Both the position numbers and the translations under genes were made by a program. From Aurantiochytrium sp. KH105 (taxonomy: Eukaryota > Sar > Bigyra > Thraustochytrida > Thraustochytriidae), in assembly GCA_003116975.1 (NCBI GenBank), contig BGKB01000016.1, positions 437,127-501,126 on the forward strand: DNA of 64,000 nt, read 5' to 3'. A model generated the notes under the pieces. That model searched no databases. It was not told where the DNA came from and saw only the letters and a list, made by a program, of their open reading frames with translations. Each line of letters begins with the position of its first letter. The first letter of the stretch is position 1. Positions 36,217 to 46,719 of this stretch are shown here, in pieces.

Positions 36217-39200
36217 TTACGCTTTGCCAAGCTTTGGAGAAGGGGATGACGAGGAAGAGGACGAGGACGAGGACGAAGTGAGGGTCAATGTAGCGGCGTC
36301 ATGGGCCTTGGTCTCTGTAAGGTCTACGGTCTCGGATTTTGCTTGAACATTTCCGTTCATAAAGTCCGACAGCTTCCTTTGCACGGGCGTGCGAGTCGTC
36401 CGCGTTTGCGAGGTGAATGCGTGATTTAACATCGATGAACGTTGCGAGCGCGCCACAAGCTCCACAATTGTACGCAAACGGTTCAAGAACATGACCACAG
36501 AAGGGAAAGCATGCTTGCCTTCCTCGTTCGAGCCACTATCATCTCCTTCACCACCGGCATTCGCCTTGCCATCATCAGCGATTGTTTTGTCGTTGCCGCC
36601 CTTGGCGTTATCCTCTACCCCATTCGCTTTTTCGCTGTTTGCGCCGACGGATGAGACTGGCTTCGCGTCCTCATCCTCGTCATCCTCTTCGTTGACGTTA
36701 TCTTCATCCTCGTCGTCATCGTCTTCGTCATTGCCATTCTCATTAGCCTTGTCCGCACCCTGATCCGCCTTGGACGCCTTCTTTTCTTTTTTAGCAAGAA
36801 GTGCCTTTTCCCTGGCCTGCGATTGAGCGGCGCCTGTGGTCACATTGCAGATTTTGTGAAAAGGAAACTCGGGGTCGCTCCGAATCGCGTCCGTGGCCAA
36901 AAAGTTGCCAATCCCATGCCGCGAGGCTCCCTTGAGCATGGCGAGATCATGCTCCGACTTCCACCACTCAGGCATGCGCGTACGCTTTTTCGACCTCAAC
37001 TGCTTTTCGAACCGTGAGATGATGCGCAAGAGCGTCTCGTCGCTTGCGGTGAGGACAATGCCTCGAAGATCGCGCAAGACCTTGATGCGCTCCATCATCT
37101 TCCGCGCCGACCCTGTGGAACCCATGATAGCTTTGGAGCGCTCAATGTTCATGTCTGGCCGCAGTCGCAGTTGGACAGCGTCCTGGACCAAGAGCTTGAC
37201 TTGGCTCTCCACCATGGCCTGCGTCTTGCGCTTAAGACCCGCGTGCTGCATCAACTGCGCATAAGACATGCGCCATTTGGGATCCAGCGGCTTCTCGGAG
37301 GGCACTCCCCAGCGAATAAGCGTTTTGAAGAGCGCCTTGAGTTCCGTGCGCATCCAGTTGGGCGACACGGTCGGGCCCTTGGACTTGGGCTTCGCCTTGG
37401 CCAGTCGCTTCGCTTCCTTTCGAGCCTCGCGCCGTTTTTGCGTCTCCTCAGCGCGCCGCGTCTTGCGTGTTTGAGCACTAAACCAGTCCACGACACGCTT
37501 CGCGCGCAATCCAAGCTTGTGGTTCCGCGGCCAAACCGAGTCCGTGTCGACGGGACGCGGAGGCGTACGCGACGCCTCGTCGTCACCGGTCGCCTTGTCG
37601 CTCGCCTCGCCCATTGTTGCGTCACCGTCCGCATCACTTTTGCCAGCGGGAGCACCAGCTGCTTCATCAGCAGCATCCTTCATCTCAGCGTCGCCGTCTT
37701 TCGAAACGACGGTCTTCGGCTCCGACTTGGCCTTGGCATCACCCTCTGCATTTGCCTCCGTGGCCTTGGCCTCCTCGACCTTGCCGTCTCCATTCTTCGC
37801 GGGTGCACTCGGGTCCTCCTTTGATCCCGTCTTGGCGTTTGCTTTCTTGTTTTTCTCAGGTCCACCCTCGTCGTCGTCATCTGCATCGTCGTCATCCTTC
37901 ATGGGTGGGTTTTTCGAAAAGCGTAGCGAACCGTCCTTTCGGATTGCGGAGAACGTAGCGTTTGATCGCCGAGGATCCCAACCGTGGTCGTAAAGTCCCT
38001 TGATCAGAGTGAGGTCATCTTGGGGAGCCCACCAGACCACGGGTGGAATCCCGGGAATTTGCGGAAACTCATCGACCAAAAGACGATCACCGTCGGTGTA
38101 CTTGTTAAGAATGCTTTGCATTGAGGCATGTTTCTCAAAAATACGCAAATATTTGGCTGCCGCGTCCATTGTACGCGCAGCGACACGCTCATTGTAGGCA
38201 TATCCACGACGCATCTGCCGGTGCTCCTCGCGCGCCTCGCCTTCGAGATCAGAGTCATCCGAGTCCGAGTCTTCCAGCTTAAAAGGTTCTTCGTCTTCGT
38301 CCCCTCCTTGTTTTTCTTCTTCTTCTTCTTTTCCTTCCTTACCCTCGCCCTCTTTTTTGGTGTCAATCGCAGCTGCACCCTTTGCATCTGCGCTCTGCGA
38401 GGCGTTGGCGGCGTCCTCAGACTTGACGGTCCCACCATCTTTCTGTGCAAGTTCACCGCCTTCGGCTTTGATTGCACTGGAGCCCTCTCCCTCCTTCTTC
38501 TCCTCCTCTTCTTCTCCCTCCTTCTTCATCTTCTTTTCCTCCCCCTCCTCTTTCTTGACAGTCGTTGCCTTGGGAAGCTCGTTCATAGATGAGGGAAGAA
38601 TGCGTCGACGGGTCACGAGAACATCAGGAACAATCCAATCTGCCCCCTGGGTGAGCTCATCGATGAGTCGACGATGGGTGTCATTGAACTCAATGTGTGA
38701 GGTGCGGCTTCGAATGCCTTCGACGAGTTGCGCGTGCGTCATGTTCACCAGCTGAAAATCAGAAAGCCTGCCAGTGTCTGAGACCTCCTGCGTCTCACTC
38801 TCGTCATCGTCGTCGTCATCGTCGCTATCGTCACTATCGTCGCCCGCAGGAGAGGCCACCGAAGGGTCATCATTAATTTTCTTCTTCTTGGACTCTTCCC
38901 GCTTGAAAATACAGAAGATGAGAAAACCGCGAGCTGCGTTTTCAACGTCACTCCGAGTGAAGCGGTCCGGGAAACGGCCATTGACGTCAGCAAAAAGACG
39001 CTCCCAGCGTCCATAGCCAAACTTTTGAATGGCCGAAAGCAGCACCTGGAAGTGCTTGCGCTGCCAAAGCTTGCGTCCGTTCTCGTCCTCGTCCTTACGC
39101 GGTTCCTCAACGTCCTCTTCTTCATCGTCGTCATCATCGACATCGTCGTCATCGTCGTCGTCATCAAAACCCATGGCGGCAAATCCGTTGCCAGCATAGT

Positions 39201-42200
39201 TGACCTTGTTCTTGCCACGACGTCGCGAACGGCGATCGCCATCATCCTCATCATCCTCGTCATCTTCATTCTTGGCCTGGAGACCAACGACCTTGGTCCA
39301 AAACTCGGGGTCATTGATGTCGAGATTGGTGTCATTGTCCGAAGCCACAAAGGTGGCCTTGGAAAGCTGGTTGTCCTCCTTGGAGGTCGCCATCAGCTTG
39401 GCCCGACTGCTCAAGATCTCGTCAATGTTGGCATTCATGAACTGCTGCGTGGCCGCGTCATCGTCCCCATCTGCGGTGAGCGCGTACGCGCCAAATTTGA
39501 GCAGGCGCTCGGTCTCGAGGTCCTGTTCGCGTTTTGACTTCGCCTTGGCACGAGGGCTCTTTCCGGACTTGTCCGTGCCATCCTCCTTTGTAATGCCACT
39601 CATGACGGCGTGATCAAGGCCCAACTTCATGGACGCGCGCTCAAACATGGTGTACTCGTACGTCTTACGCGTGATGAGGCGGTACACCTTGACGCGTTTG
39701 GTTTGACCAATGCGGTGGCAGCGTGCCAGCGCCTGAACGTCGTTTTGCGGATTCCAATCGCCATCATACATGATGACAGTGTCTGCAGCCGTCAGGTTGA
39801 TGCCCTGGCCGCACCCACGCGTACTGAGCAAGAACGCAAAGGCTTGCGAGTTTTTGCTCGAGAAACGGTCAATGGCAAATTGACGGTCCACACCGCGTAC
39901 GCTGCCATCAATCCGCTCGTACGCGTAGCTGCGGTGCAAGAGGTAATCCTCGAGGATGTCAAGCATGCGTGTCATCTGACTAAAAATGAGGACACGGTGC
40001 CCCTCTGCCTTGAGCTTGGGCAAGAGCTTGTCGAGAAGAATGAGTTTGCCACTGGCGTTGATGAGCTTGTCAAAGACATGACTGCTACGCTCCTCGCTCG
40101 TCGCAGTGCGCGGCGGGGGGTCGTCCTTGAGCACCTTGGACTCTACGCCATCGATCAAGTACGGATGACAGCAGCACTTGCGCAATTCCATGGCAACGTT
40201 GTTGAGCGAAACGCGCGCACCCTTGACCACGCCGGCCAGGAGGTACTCGGTATTCTTCTCGTAAATGGCACGGTAAAAGCGTTTCTGCATCGTCGTCAGC
40301 TCGACTTCGATCATTGTATCCTCGCGCTCGGGGAGCGGCTCCACCTCTGACTTGATGCGGCGCAACATGTACGGTCGAAGGCGGGCGTGAAAACGATCCA
40401 TTTCCTCGGCAGTCTGCATGTTTCCGAATTTTTCCTTAAAGGCGTCCAGAGACGCAAAGTCCTCGGGTGCGATAAAGTTGAGCAGCGTCCACAGCTCGGG
40501 AAGGCTATTCTGAATGGGCGTGCCGGTAAGCAGCAAAGAGGCGCGGTACTTGAAGCTCTCGCGCAGACAGACGGTCAACTTCGAGTCCCGATTCTTTAAT
40601 CGATGGGCCTCGTCGACAATCAGCAGGTCCCACTTGAACCGACGCAGCATGGAGGCGTCCGAGAGAACAGTCTCATAGTTGGTCACGAGCGCGTCAAACT
40701 TTGGGAGACCGCCAGGGCCCTTCATGATTGACCGGCCGTCATCCCAGAAAAATTCCTTGCTACGAATGAGTTCGCGGCCCTCCGCACTTCCGTGGTAGGT
40801 GAGGCAGTTGAAGTCTGTCCATGCCTCGAACTCGCGTTGCCAGTGCGGCAGCGTCGCCAAGGGAGCCACCACCAGAAAGGGCCCGTTGCGATTGAATTGG
40901 TGCCGCAGCCGATGCGTAAAGGTGACGGTCTGGCACGTCTTTCCGAGTCCCATCTCGTCAGCAAGAATAGAGTTGCGCTCGCTTGAAAAGTTGACTGCAA
41001 GCCAGGTCACGGCCTCGACCTGGTACGAGCGCAGCTTGCGGCCATTTTTGAAGGTGCGCGCCGAAGAGTAGTCGAGCTCCTGTGAGCCAACCTTGTTCCG
41101 ATTCCGACGGTACGCGACGCTGTTGCGGAGATCGTGCAGTTTGAGTTTGGCGTCAATATCAGGGTGATCCTTGATGTCGCTCCACAATTCCCAGGTCGCA
41201 TCTTCGTAGCCCTGGCTCTTCCATTTGACCAAGTACTCCCAAGAAACAGCCTCCTTTTGTTTTTTCGCGGATTCGCTGCCTTTTTGCTTCTTTGCAGAAG
41301 CAGGAGCGCCATTCTCGCCCGAGCCCTTTTTCGAATCAGTTTTCTTGTTTTGGCCCTTTTTCGTCGTGCCTTCGTCAGCGTCGCCTTGTTTGTCCTGCGT
41401 TGCGCTCTTGCCCTCGCTGCCGTTTTCACCCTCGTCTTCATCGTCCTCGACAAAAGTATTGTAGTCAACCAGCCTGTCGACCTGCTGAAGGTCGCTGAGT
41501 TCCTCGGCGTCCATCATGGCAAAACTGTTTTCAAGCTTGCGCAGGTGACGATCCACCATTGCGTTATCCCCGAAGAACGCGCGTAGACCCTTGGCGGTCT
41601 CCCATGAAACGTGGATAAAAGCGTTATTGAGCCATTTGACAAGGTACCGAGTTTCTTGTTTGCGAAGCTTCTTCTTGGACAGTTTGGGCAGCCGTCGCAT
41701 ACGCTTGGCAATCCCTCCCAGACTGTTCCGACCATCATTGTCATCGTCGTCTGCCTTGGATGCGTTGTCCCCCGAGCTCAGTTCAAAGGCGAGCATTTCT
41801 CGTCGCCGGCCGTTGAGTACGCGTGAAGTCGTCTGTCCCTTGCAAAAAGCGATCCATTCCCCTTTCGTTTTGCGATGATGAGCAAGAAGCTTTTCGACTT
41901 TGAGTTCCACAACACCATCCTCGCCGTGGCCTTCTACATCCCCGTCTTCCATTTCGTCGAGGTCATCATCCCCAAGGTCGTCGAGGTCGTCGTCGTCGTC
42001 CTCCTCGTCGTCGTCATCATCATCCTCTTCATCTTCTGCACCGTCGATGATGTCATTAACGACGTCTTCGTCCTCGTCCTCGTCGTTAAAGTCCTCCTCC
42101 TCGTCGACATCGTCATCGTCATCATCGTCGTCGACTTCCATCTTTTCGCTAGCACGTGCCTTGGCGCCTCGGGGGCGTCCGCCGCGGCCAGCGCCAGGCT

Positions 42201-42747
42201 TGGGGCTGGGCTTTACCCGTGTCTTTCTTGCGGCAGCACCGGAGACAGCAGTAGTAGTCTTTGTTTGCTTTGCGTCGCCGGCCTTTTTCGAGATCCCGAC
42301 ATCGCCTGTAGACCCGCGACGCCTTTTGGGACGAGAGGACGGCTCGTTCATTGCAGTTCCTGTAGAGGCCGCACGCTTCTTGGGTCTACGTTGCTGCGAC
42401 TTTGCGTCCTGCTTGGCTGCCGTCTTTTTCTTGATGCTTGCATTCTTTCCGCCCTCGGATCCAGACGTGTCAGCATCCTCGTCACCACTTTCGCCGTCGA
42501 CGTCAAGCGACGGTTCCTTGTAATTCTTCGTCGCGCGGTCTCGCGTGCTGCGGCGTCGCGTAGGGCTCTTATCCTTGTCCTCAGAGCCGCTCGCCGGCGA
42601 CGCAGGCGCCGCCGCCGCCGCCGCTGCGCCTCGTCGCGGTGTCCGCCTCGTCGTGCTCGTTGCCGGCGTCGAGGGCTTGGCGGCGCTGCTGGAGTTGCTC
42701 GCGCCGCCGCTGCTGGCGGTTCTCCGCGGCCGTCCAGGGCCCGGCAT
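36217..42747 (-). CDS. CHD-type chromatin remodelling ATPase (class III, CHD6-9-like)
   Basis: A 2176-residue protein in one exon. A basic/acidic N-terminal region (long Asp/Glu runs near residues 205-270) is followed by two chromodomains: around 365-420 (YLVKWLNNAFIHVSWET) and about 495-545 (YLVKWKSQGYEDATWELW). The Snf2 motor follows: LRSYQVEAVTWL, motif I ADEMGLGKTCQ (about 590-600), VDEAHRLKN (about 712), KLILLDKLLPKLKAEGHRVL, and RCHRIGQTKRVKVYRLIT near 1008. The GKLxLLDKLLPKLKxxGHRVLIFSQM segment and the order fit CHD6-9 better than CHD1 or CHD3. Motif V reads STRGCGQGINL where most family members have STRAGGLGINL. The C-terminal half has acidic linkers, a segment GYGRWERLFADVNGRFPDRF as in post-motor SANT/SLIDE regions, and two further RW/WW.apqDD..L.kG..+hGw SANT-like repeats. 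Slides nucleosomes with ATP in the nucleus. Confidence 0.93.
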   Translation of the reverse strand: MPGPGRPRRTASSGGASNSSSAAKPSTPATSTTRRTPRRGAAAAAAAPASPASGSEDKDKSPTRRRSTRDRATKNYKEPSLDVDGESGDEDADTSGSEGGKNASIKKKTAAKQDAKSQQRRPKKRAASTGTAMNEPSSRPKRRRGSTGDVGISKKAGDAKQTKTTTAVSGAAARKTRVKPSPKPGAGRGGRPRGAKARASEKMEVDDDDDDDDVDEEEDFNDEDEDEDVVNDIIDGAEDEEDDDDDDEEDDDDDLDDLGDDDLDEMEDGDVEGHGEDGVVELKVEKLLAHHRKTKGEWIAFCKGQTTSRVLNGRRREMLAFELSSGDNASKADDDDNDGRNSLGGIAKRMRRLPKLSKKKLRKQETRYLVKWLNNAFIHVSWETAKGLRAFFGDNAMVDRHLRKLENSFAMMDAEELSDLQQVDRLVDYNTFVEDDEDEGENGSEGKSATQDKQGDADEGTTKKGQNKKTDSKKGSGENGAPASAKKQKGSESAKKQKEAVSWEYLVKWKSQGYEDATWELWSDIKDHPDIDAKLKLHDLRNSVAYRRNRNKVGSQELDYSSARTFKNGRKLRSYQVEAVTWLAVNFSSERNSILADEMGLGKTCQTVTFTHRLRHQFNRNGPFLVVAPLATLPHWQREFEAWTDFNCLTYHGSAEGRELIRSKEFFWDDGRSIMKGPGGLPKFDALVTNYETVLSDASMLRRFKWDLLIVDEAHRLKNRDSKLTVCLRESFKYRASLLLTGTPIQNSLPELWTLLNFIAPEDFASLDAFKEKFGNMQTAEEMDRFHARLRPYMLRRIKSEVEPLPEREDTMIEVELTTMQKRFYRAIYEKNTEYLLAGVVKGARVSLNNVAMELRKCCCHPYLIDGVESKVLKDDPPPRTATSEERSSHVFDKLINASGKLILLDKLLPKLKAEGHRVLIFSQMTRMLDILEDYLLHRSYAYERIDGSVRGVDRQFAIDRFSSKNSQAFAFLLSTRGCGQGINLTAADTVIMYDGDWNPQNDVQALARCHRIGQTKRVKVYRLITRKTYEYTMFERASMKLGLDHAVMSGITKEDGTDKSGKSPRAKAKSKREQDLETERLLKFGAYALTADGDDDAATQQFMNANIDEILSSRAKLMATSKEDNQLSKATFVASDNDTNLDINDPEFWTKVVGLQAKNEDDEDDEDDGDRRSRRRGKNKVNYAGNGFAAMGFDDDDDDDDVDDDDDEEEDVEEPRKDEDENGRKLWQRKHFQVLLSAIQKFGYGRWERLFADVNGRFPDRFTRSDVENAARGFLIFCIFKREESKKKKINDDPSVASPAGDDSDDSDDDDDDDESETQEVSDTGRLSDFQLVNMTHAQLVEGIRSRTSHIEFNDTHRRLIDELTQGADWIVPDVLVTRRRILPSSMNELPKATTVKKEEGEEKKMKKEGEEEEEKKEGEGSSAIKAEGGELAQKDGGTVKSEDAANASQSADAKGAAAIDTKKEGEGKEGKEEEEEKQGGDEDEEPFKLEDSDSDDSDLEGEAREEHRQMRRGYAYNERVAARTMDAAAKYLRIFEKHASMQSILNKYTDGDRLLVDEFPQIPGIPPVVWWAPQDDLTLIKGLYDHGWDPRRSNATFSAIRKDGSLRFSKNPPMKDDDDADDDDEGGPEKNKKANAKTGSKEDPSAPAKNGDGKVEEAKATEANAEGDAKAKSEPKTVVSKDGDAEMKDAADEAAGAPAGKSDADGDATMGEASDKATGDDEASRTPPRPVDTDSVWPRNHKLGLRAKRVVDWFSAQTRKTRRAEETQKRREARKEAKRLAKAKPKSKGPTVSPNWMRTELKALFKTLIRWGVPSEKPLDPKWRMSYAQLMQHAGLKRKTQAMVESQVKLLVQDAVQLRLRPDMNIERSKAIMGSTGSARKMMERIKVLRDLRGIVLTASDETLLRIISRFEKQLRSKKRTRMPEWWKSEHDLAMLKGASRHGIGNFLATDAIRSDPEFPFHKICNVTTGAAQSQAREKALLAKKEKKASKADQGADKANENGNDEDDDDEDEDNVNEEDDEDEDAKPVSSVGANSEKANGVEDNAKGGNDKTIADDGKANAGGEGDDSGSNEEGKHAFPSVVMFLNRLRTIVELVARSQRSSMLNHAFTSQTRTTRTPVQRKLSDFMNGNVQAKSETVDLTETKAHDAATLTLTSSSSSSSSSSSPSPKLGKA

Positions 42748-43490
42748 CTTCGCCCTCGCTCCGTGAAGCCCGCGTCCCCGCGCCTCGCCCGCCTGAGCCG
42801 GCCGGGGCTCTCCTCGATCGCGCGAGCGCGAGCGCGAGCGCGGCGACTCGCCGTCGCGGTGCGCCGCGCGTTAGTTAGTTAGTTGGTTATCCTCGCCTCT
42901 GTTTTCAAACCCGGCCTGCGCGAGGGATCCGCTCCTCGCGCCGCCGCCGGCGAGCCCGCTCGCTCCTGCGCGCGATGCCGCGCTCCGCGGCCGCGCCGCT
43001 CCCCGCGCGCGCCTCCGCCCGCGCCTCCTCGGGCTCTGCGCGCTGCCGCGCCGCCCTGGCGTCGAGGTCGTTGCCGGTCTCGGGCTTCGGGTCTGCCTTC
43101 AATGTGTGTCTGCCTGGCAGCCCGGGCGAGGCGAGGGCGCGGCCGCCGCCTTAATGCCGGCCCGGGAATCCGGGGGCTGAAGAGGTAACTACCGCCGTGT
43201 TAAGGCGGCCGGGGGCGGAGGCACCCGATTGGGGAACTCGATTGGGGAACTTGATTGGGGAACCTGATTGCTCGAAGGCCGCAGCCGAAGTCGGCCTGCT
43301 CGAGGTGCCGTCGTGGTAGTAGAAGAAGATCATCTCTCCATCGGGAGCGACAGCGAGCAGTTGCAGCAGAGGGGCGACGGGCAGGAGGAGGAGGAGGAGG
43401 AGGAGAGGGGAAAAGTGGAGAGTTGGAGGGGATAAAGGCCGCGAGCGGAGGCCTCTGCTCGGGGACAAAGAAAAGGCTGCGAAGAACCAG
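42748..43490. other. Divergent promoter region between CHD and USP genes
   Basis: 743 bp, extremely GC-rich for the first 430 bp, with a TTAG repeat at about 42870-42886 and a tandem ATTGGGGAAC-type decamer repeat at about 43228-43270 (three copies). No gene seen. Confidence 0.5.
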
Positions 43491-44999
43491 ATGCCTGAGG
43501 CGCGGCACGAAGACCTCGAGGCCGAGGACGCAGACAAGGACGATGACACACAACAAGGAGGCCATATTGCAAAAGAGAATGACGACCGCCGAGATCATAG
43601 CGATTCGATTGTGACAATGGACCCCAGCGAAAGCGAAAGCGAGAGCGAGAGCGAAGAGGGCGCATGCGATAAAGCCTCGGAGGTAAGGCCTACTCGCGCG
43701 GTAGCAAAGGCTCTTGCGGAACTCGCAGGCCTTGCCACCCCAGAACTTTTCGCGCTGCACGGGTCAAACCGGAAAGCCTTGGCACAAGGTCACGATGAGA
43801 GTATAGACATTTTCACGCGACCTGACGCGGATGCGCGCAGCAGGTTCTTTGTGCCTGGACTACACAATCTTGGCAATTCCTGCTTTATCAATGCCTTATT
43901 GCAAGCCATGGCCTCGTGCGCGCCTGTGGTGGCATATGTCGATGCTGTTTCTCGAGCAAATTCACTTGCCAAAGATGACGCACCCACGGCTCGTGCAGCC
44001 CTCGTGGCTCGCCTTGCTGTCGTTCTTCGCGAGCTTTCCCCTCGGCGAAGTCCCGGCGCGGGCCCTGGTACACTGAATATTCGCGACCTACGACATCGAC
44101 TGCTCCTTCTTTCGCCAGCTTTCCGATACAGTGAGCAACAGCAGGACGCCGACGAGCTGTTGCATCTTGTGCTCGATGCCGTGGACACAGAACGCCTCAT
44201 CTCTCGAAAAAGGATGCATCGTCAGCTGATGGGCCTTTGCTCTATTGTAAAGGCGGATGGTATAAACGCAATAACTCGCCAACTGCAGGCGGGGAACCCT
44301 TTGCACGGTTCTGTCATGAGCCAGATGATGTGCGCAACGTGCGGATCGATCTCCCCTCTTCGGGCATCGACGATGCACGTGGTCCCTCTCCCACTTATCG
44401 AGCCCTCATCGGGGGCGACTCTGCGCTCGCTCGATGCGGCCTTGCGCGCTTTTGTGGCGCAGGAGACTGTTGAGGGCGTCGAGTGTTTCGGTCTCTGCAA
44501 TAAGCAACGCCGAAACATGTTTCGTCGATCGTCACTTGGTCGCATGCCGCCAATTCTATGTCTCCACCTGGGAAGACGCCACTACAGTCCGGCCATGGGA
44601 CGCATCGTGAAGCTTGCGCATCACGTTAGCTTTCCGGAGACGTGCGTTTTTTCTCACTTTGCTTTTCACCAGAATGAGCTGCAGCGCGGTCTCATGTCCA
44701 ATTTTGCAGCACTCGGGTCGGGTCTGGGAGTGCCATCCCGAGCCCGTGTGACTTCACCAGACTGGTTTGTGCATGGCCCTTCGCACGTCTACGAGCTCTC
44801 GGCTGTGATTGTGCATCATGGAAGTGCTCATGGCGGTCACTTTACCGCCTTTCGCCGCCTCGCAGGTTCGGTGTGGGTGCATGTTTCGGACGCGCGGGTG
44901 GTCCGCGTGTCGCTGGCCTCTGTGCTTCAGACGCAGGCGTACATGCTATTTTATTCACGTCGCGAGGTCTCCGTCGCAGAGCATCTCGACTGTATGTAA
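43491..44999 (+). CDS. Ubiquitin carboxyl-terminal hydrolase (USP/UBP family)
   Basis: A 502-residue cysteine protease that removes ubiquitin from proteins. The Cys box is PGLHNLGNSCFINALLQAMA, at about residues 123-142, with the catalytic Cys in NSCF. QQQDADELLHLVLDAV is the conserved following block. CATC and CFGLC provide a Zn-ribbon in the fingers region. The His box YELSAVIVHHGSAHGGHFTAFRR and then WVHVSDARVVRV carry the His and the Asp. The short, single-domain layout without ubiquitin-like inserts resembles USP30/Ubp1-type enzymes, but I see no clear N-terminal membrane anchor. The acidic, Ser-rich first 90 residues look disordered. The ATG at 43491 is the first in frame. Divergent from the CHD gene. 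Confidence 0.93.
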   Translation: MPEARHEDLEAEDADKDDDTQQGGHIAKENDDRRDHSDSIVTMDPSESESESESEEGACDKASEVRPTRAVAKALAELAGLATPELFALHGSNRKALAQGHDESIDIFTRPDADARSRFFVPGLHNLGNSCFINALLQAMASCAPVVAYVDAVSRANSLAKDDAPTARAALVARLAVVLRELSPRRSPGAGPGTLNIRDLRHRLLLLSPAFRYSEQQQDADELLHLVLDAVDTERLISRKRMHRQLMGLCSIVKADGINAITRQLQAGNPLHGSVMSQMMCATCGSISPLRASTMHVVPLPLIEPSSGATLRSLDAALRAFVAQETVEGVECFGLCNKQRRNMFRRSSLGRMPPILCLHLGRRHYSPAMGRIVKLAHHVSFPETCVFSHFAFHQNELQRGLMSNFAALGSGLGVPSRARVTSPDWFVHGPSHVYELSAVIVHHGSAHGGHFTAFRRLAGSVWVHVSDARVVRVSLASVLQTQAYMLFYSRREVSVAEHLDCM

Positions 45000-45387
45000 G
45001 AGAAGTAGAAGAAAAGAGTCCGTGAGCTCTTTTGCTCCTTCCTTGCTCTTTTTCACAATGAAGATTGACGAGTACGGTAGAAACAAATGTTGGTCTGGGA
45101 GTAAATGAAATGACACAAAAACATTCTTGGTTCTGATTGATGCTAAAAAATGTCCAACGAAGAGGAAACAATGCGAGAGAGAAGAGAGGTGTTGTATGCC
45201 GCGCTCGATTCGTTCGTGACGGGAAAAGGAAGATGGACGGAACAAGAGAATTTTTCTTTCCTTCTCCTCGCTGTGCACACGCTTCAACTCATTTCAACTC
45301 GCTGCAAAAGCTTAGCAAACTTCGTGAGATCCTTTCCTTTAATTGCGTCGAGATGATGACTCTTGAAAGCGGAAATTATCAAAATCT
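45000..45387. other. Convergent spacer between USP and RSP4/6
   Basis: 388 bp of host-like 3' sequence, moderately AT-rich. No gene or structured element seen. Confidence 0.5.
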
Positions 45388-46719
45388 CTAAGCGTCTTCC
45401 TCCTCGTTGTTGTCCTGACCCAATGTAGGGTCCTCGATCACATCGTCCTGCTCCTTGAATTGGGCGCCACCATACTCTTTCTGCAGCGCCGGAGGCATAG
45501 GGGGCGTGTAGAGCGTGTCGGCCCTTGCAAATCCATAGCCAACATAGACATTGGACCAGGCACCGGAGGCTGCCGAGGCGATAGCGAATGCGCCGGGCCA
45601 AGCCTCGGAGCGCAGAACAGCATGTGCGTGCTTAAGGTCAGGCAGCGTGCGAGGGTAGGCACGTGCTGTCCACTTTTCCGCTGGAGCATCACGAACCCAT
45701 TGGAGCTCCCATCCCTCGGGCTGCGACACGGTGTTACCTTCAGCGTCCTCGGTCTCGACCGGGCGAACGCGACCGAGACTACTGAATGCGGGTCCATACG
45801 CCTCCCAAGCACTGGCGTCCAAAAGATCTGCGACCGCCGGCATGGTAAATTCTTCGGCAACATCTACGGCGTCACCGTCCTCACTCACAGCAAAGTAGCC
45901 TTTGGGCGCGATAGCGCACTCCTCGTTGATGAGTGCAATAATCGCGCGCACGTAGGCTCGCTCGGTACCAGGAAAGGCCGGGTACCCGAGCACGCTGGCG
46001 TCAAGGTTACCAGTGAGAAAACGCTTGATCTGGCGCGCGCAAAGCACCGCCTCCGGTCGCAAGCTGCCAAGACGGGTCCAGGGGCCGCCAGGGTACGAGC
46101 ACACCCAATACGTGTGCTTGTTGGCCTCCGGTTCGGCGGGCTCGACGCCCTCCTCGTCTTCGTCACCTTCCTCGGCAGCACCACCTGTGCCCTCGGCAAC
46201 AAAGTAGTCTCCTTCGCGACCGAGGAGCTTGCCCCAGAGCCGAAGAGTCTGGATCGAGTCTTCAGCGCCAGCGAGTCTTGCGAGCGACATTTGCAACTTG
46301 AAGGAGTCCTGCGGAGCCATATGCACACCAGCGGCACGCCACGCAGCGAATTCCTTGTCCATGTCGATGAGAACGTCGGCACGGGGCGCAGGAAGGGGCT
46401 CCTCTGGCTCGGGGGCCTCCTTGGCTTCGTCACCCTCATCATCCTCGACGGCTTCCGGCGCCTCTGGGTCACGGTACAGCTTCGACAGCTGCTTGCTATG
46501 CGCCATGATGAGCTCGCGCTGCGCCTGCGTCGCTTCATTAGCAACTCCGCCCGAAAGCTTGCCGGCCTTGACGCTTGCAGAGAGTTGCTCGAAGACCTGG
46601 AGCGCGTTTTCCGGACGCTCAGAAATCACTTTGAGAAGAACGTCGGCAACGTGGTCAAAAAGGTTCGAGCCATCCTGGTCCTTGAGCAGGAAAGCCTTGG
46701 CGTCTTCAAAGTCCGTCAT
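45388..46719 (-). CDS. RSP4/6: Radial spoke head protein RSP4/6 (RSPH4A/RSPH6A-like)
   Basis: A 443-residue protein of the axonemal radial spoke head, which transmits signals from the central pair to dynein arms in motile flagella. Family signatures include the N-terminal NLFDHVADVLLKVISERPENAL; LARLAGAEDSIQTLRLWGKL then EGDYFVAEG; HTYWVCSYPGGPWTRL (typical y.YfVcn.pg..W..L); QIKRFLTGNLDA then YPAFPGTERAYVRA; and the C-terminal WSNVYVGYGFA. Acidic linkers interrupt the blocks and the tail ends in Glu/Asp. Complete length for single RSP4/6 genes of protists. It starts at ATG 46719. The first 20 residues lack any targeting signal, as expected. Its presence shows that the organism builds a motile 9+2 flagellum. 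Divergent partner of AK7. Confidence 0.96.
   Translation of the reverse strand: MTDFEDAKAFLLKDQDGSNLFDHVADVLLKVISERPENALQVFEQLSASVKAGKLSGGVANEATQAQRELIMAHSKQLSKLYRDPEAPEAVEDDEGDEAKEAPEPEEPLPAPRADVLIDMDKEFAAWRAAGVHMAPQDSFKLQMSLARLAGAEDSIQTLRLWGKLLGREGDYFVAEGTGGAAEEGDEDEEGVEPAEPEANKHTYWVCSYPGGPWTRLGSLRPEAVLCARQIKRFLTGNLDASVLGYPAFPGTERAYVRAIIALINEECAIAPKGYFAVSEDGDAVDVAEEFTMPAVADLLDASAWEAYGPAFSSLGRVRPVETEDAEGNTVSQPEGWELQWVRDAPAEKWTARAYPRTLPDLKHAHAVLRSEAWPGAFAIASAASGAWSNVYVGYGFARADTLYTPPMPPALQKEYGGAQFKEQDDVIEDPTLGQDNNEEEDA

Noticed and set aside
41875-42882. 335-codon plus-strand frame opposite the CHD N-terminus
   Set aside because: The Val/Ile/Leu runs are the antisense of the Asp/Glu runs of the CHD protein.
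43200-43760. 186-codon minus-strand frame with a hydrophobic stretch near the USP start
   Set aside because: It overlaps the USP 5' coding part and promoter; the hydrophobic Phe/Ala run is antisense to GAAAGC repeats.
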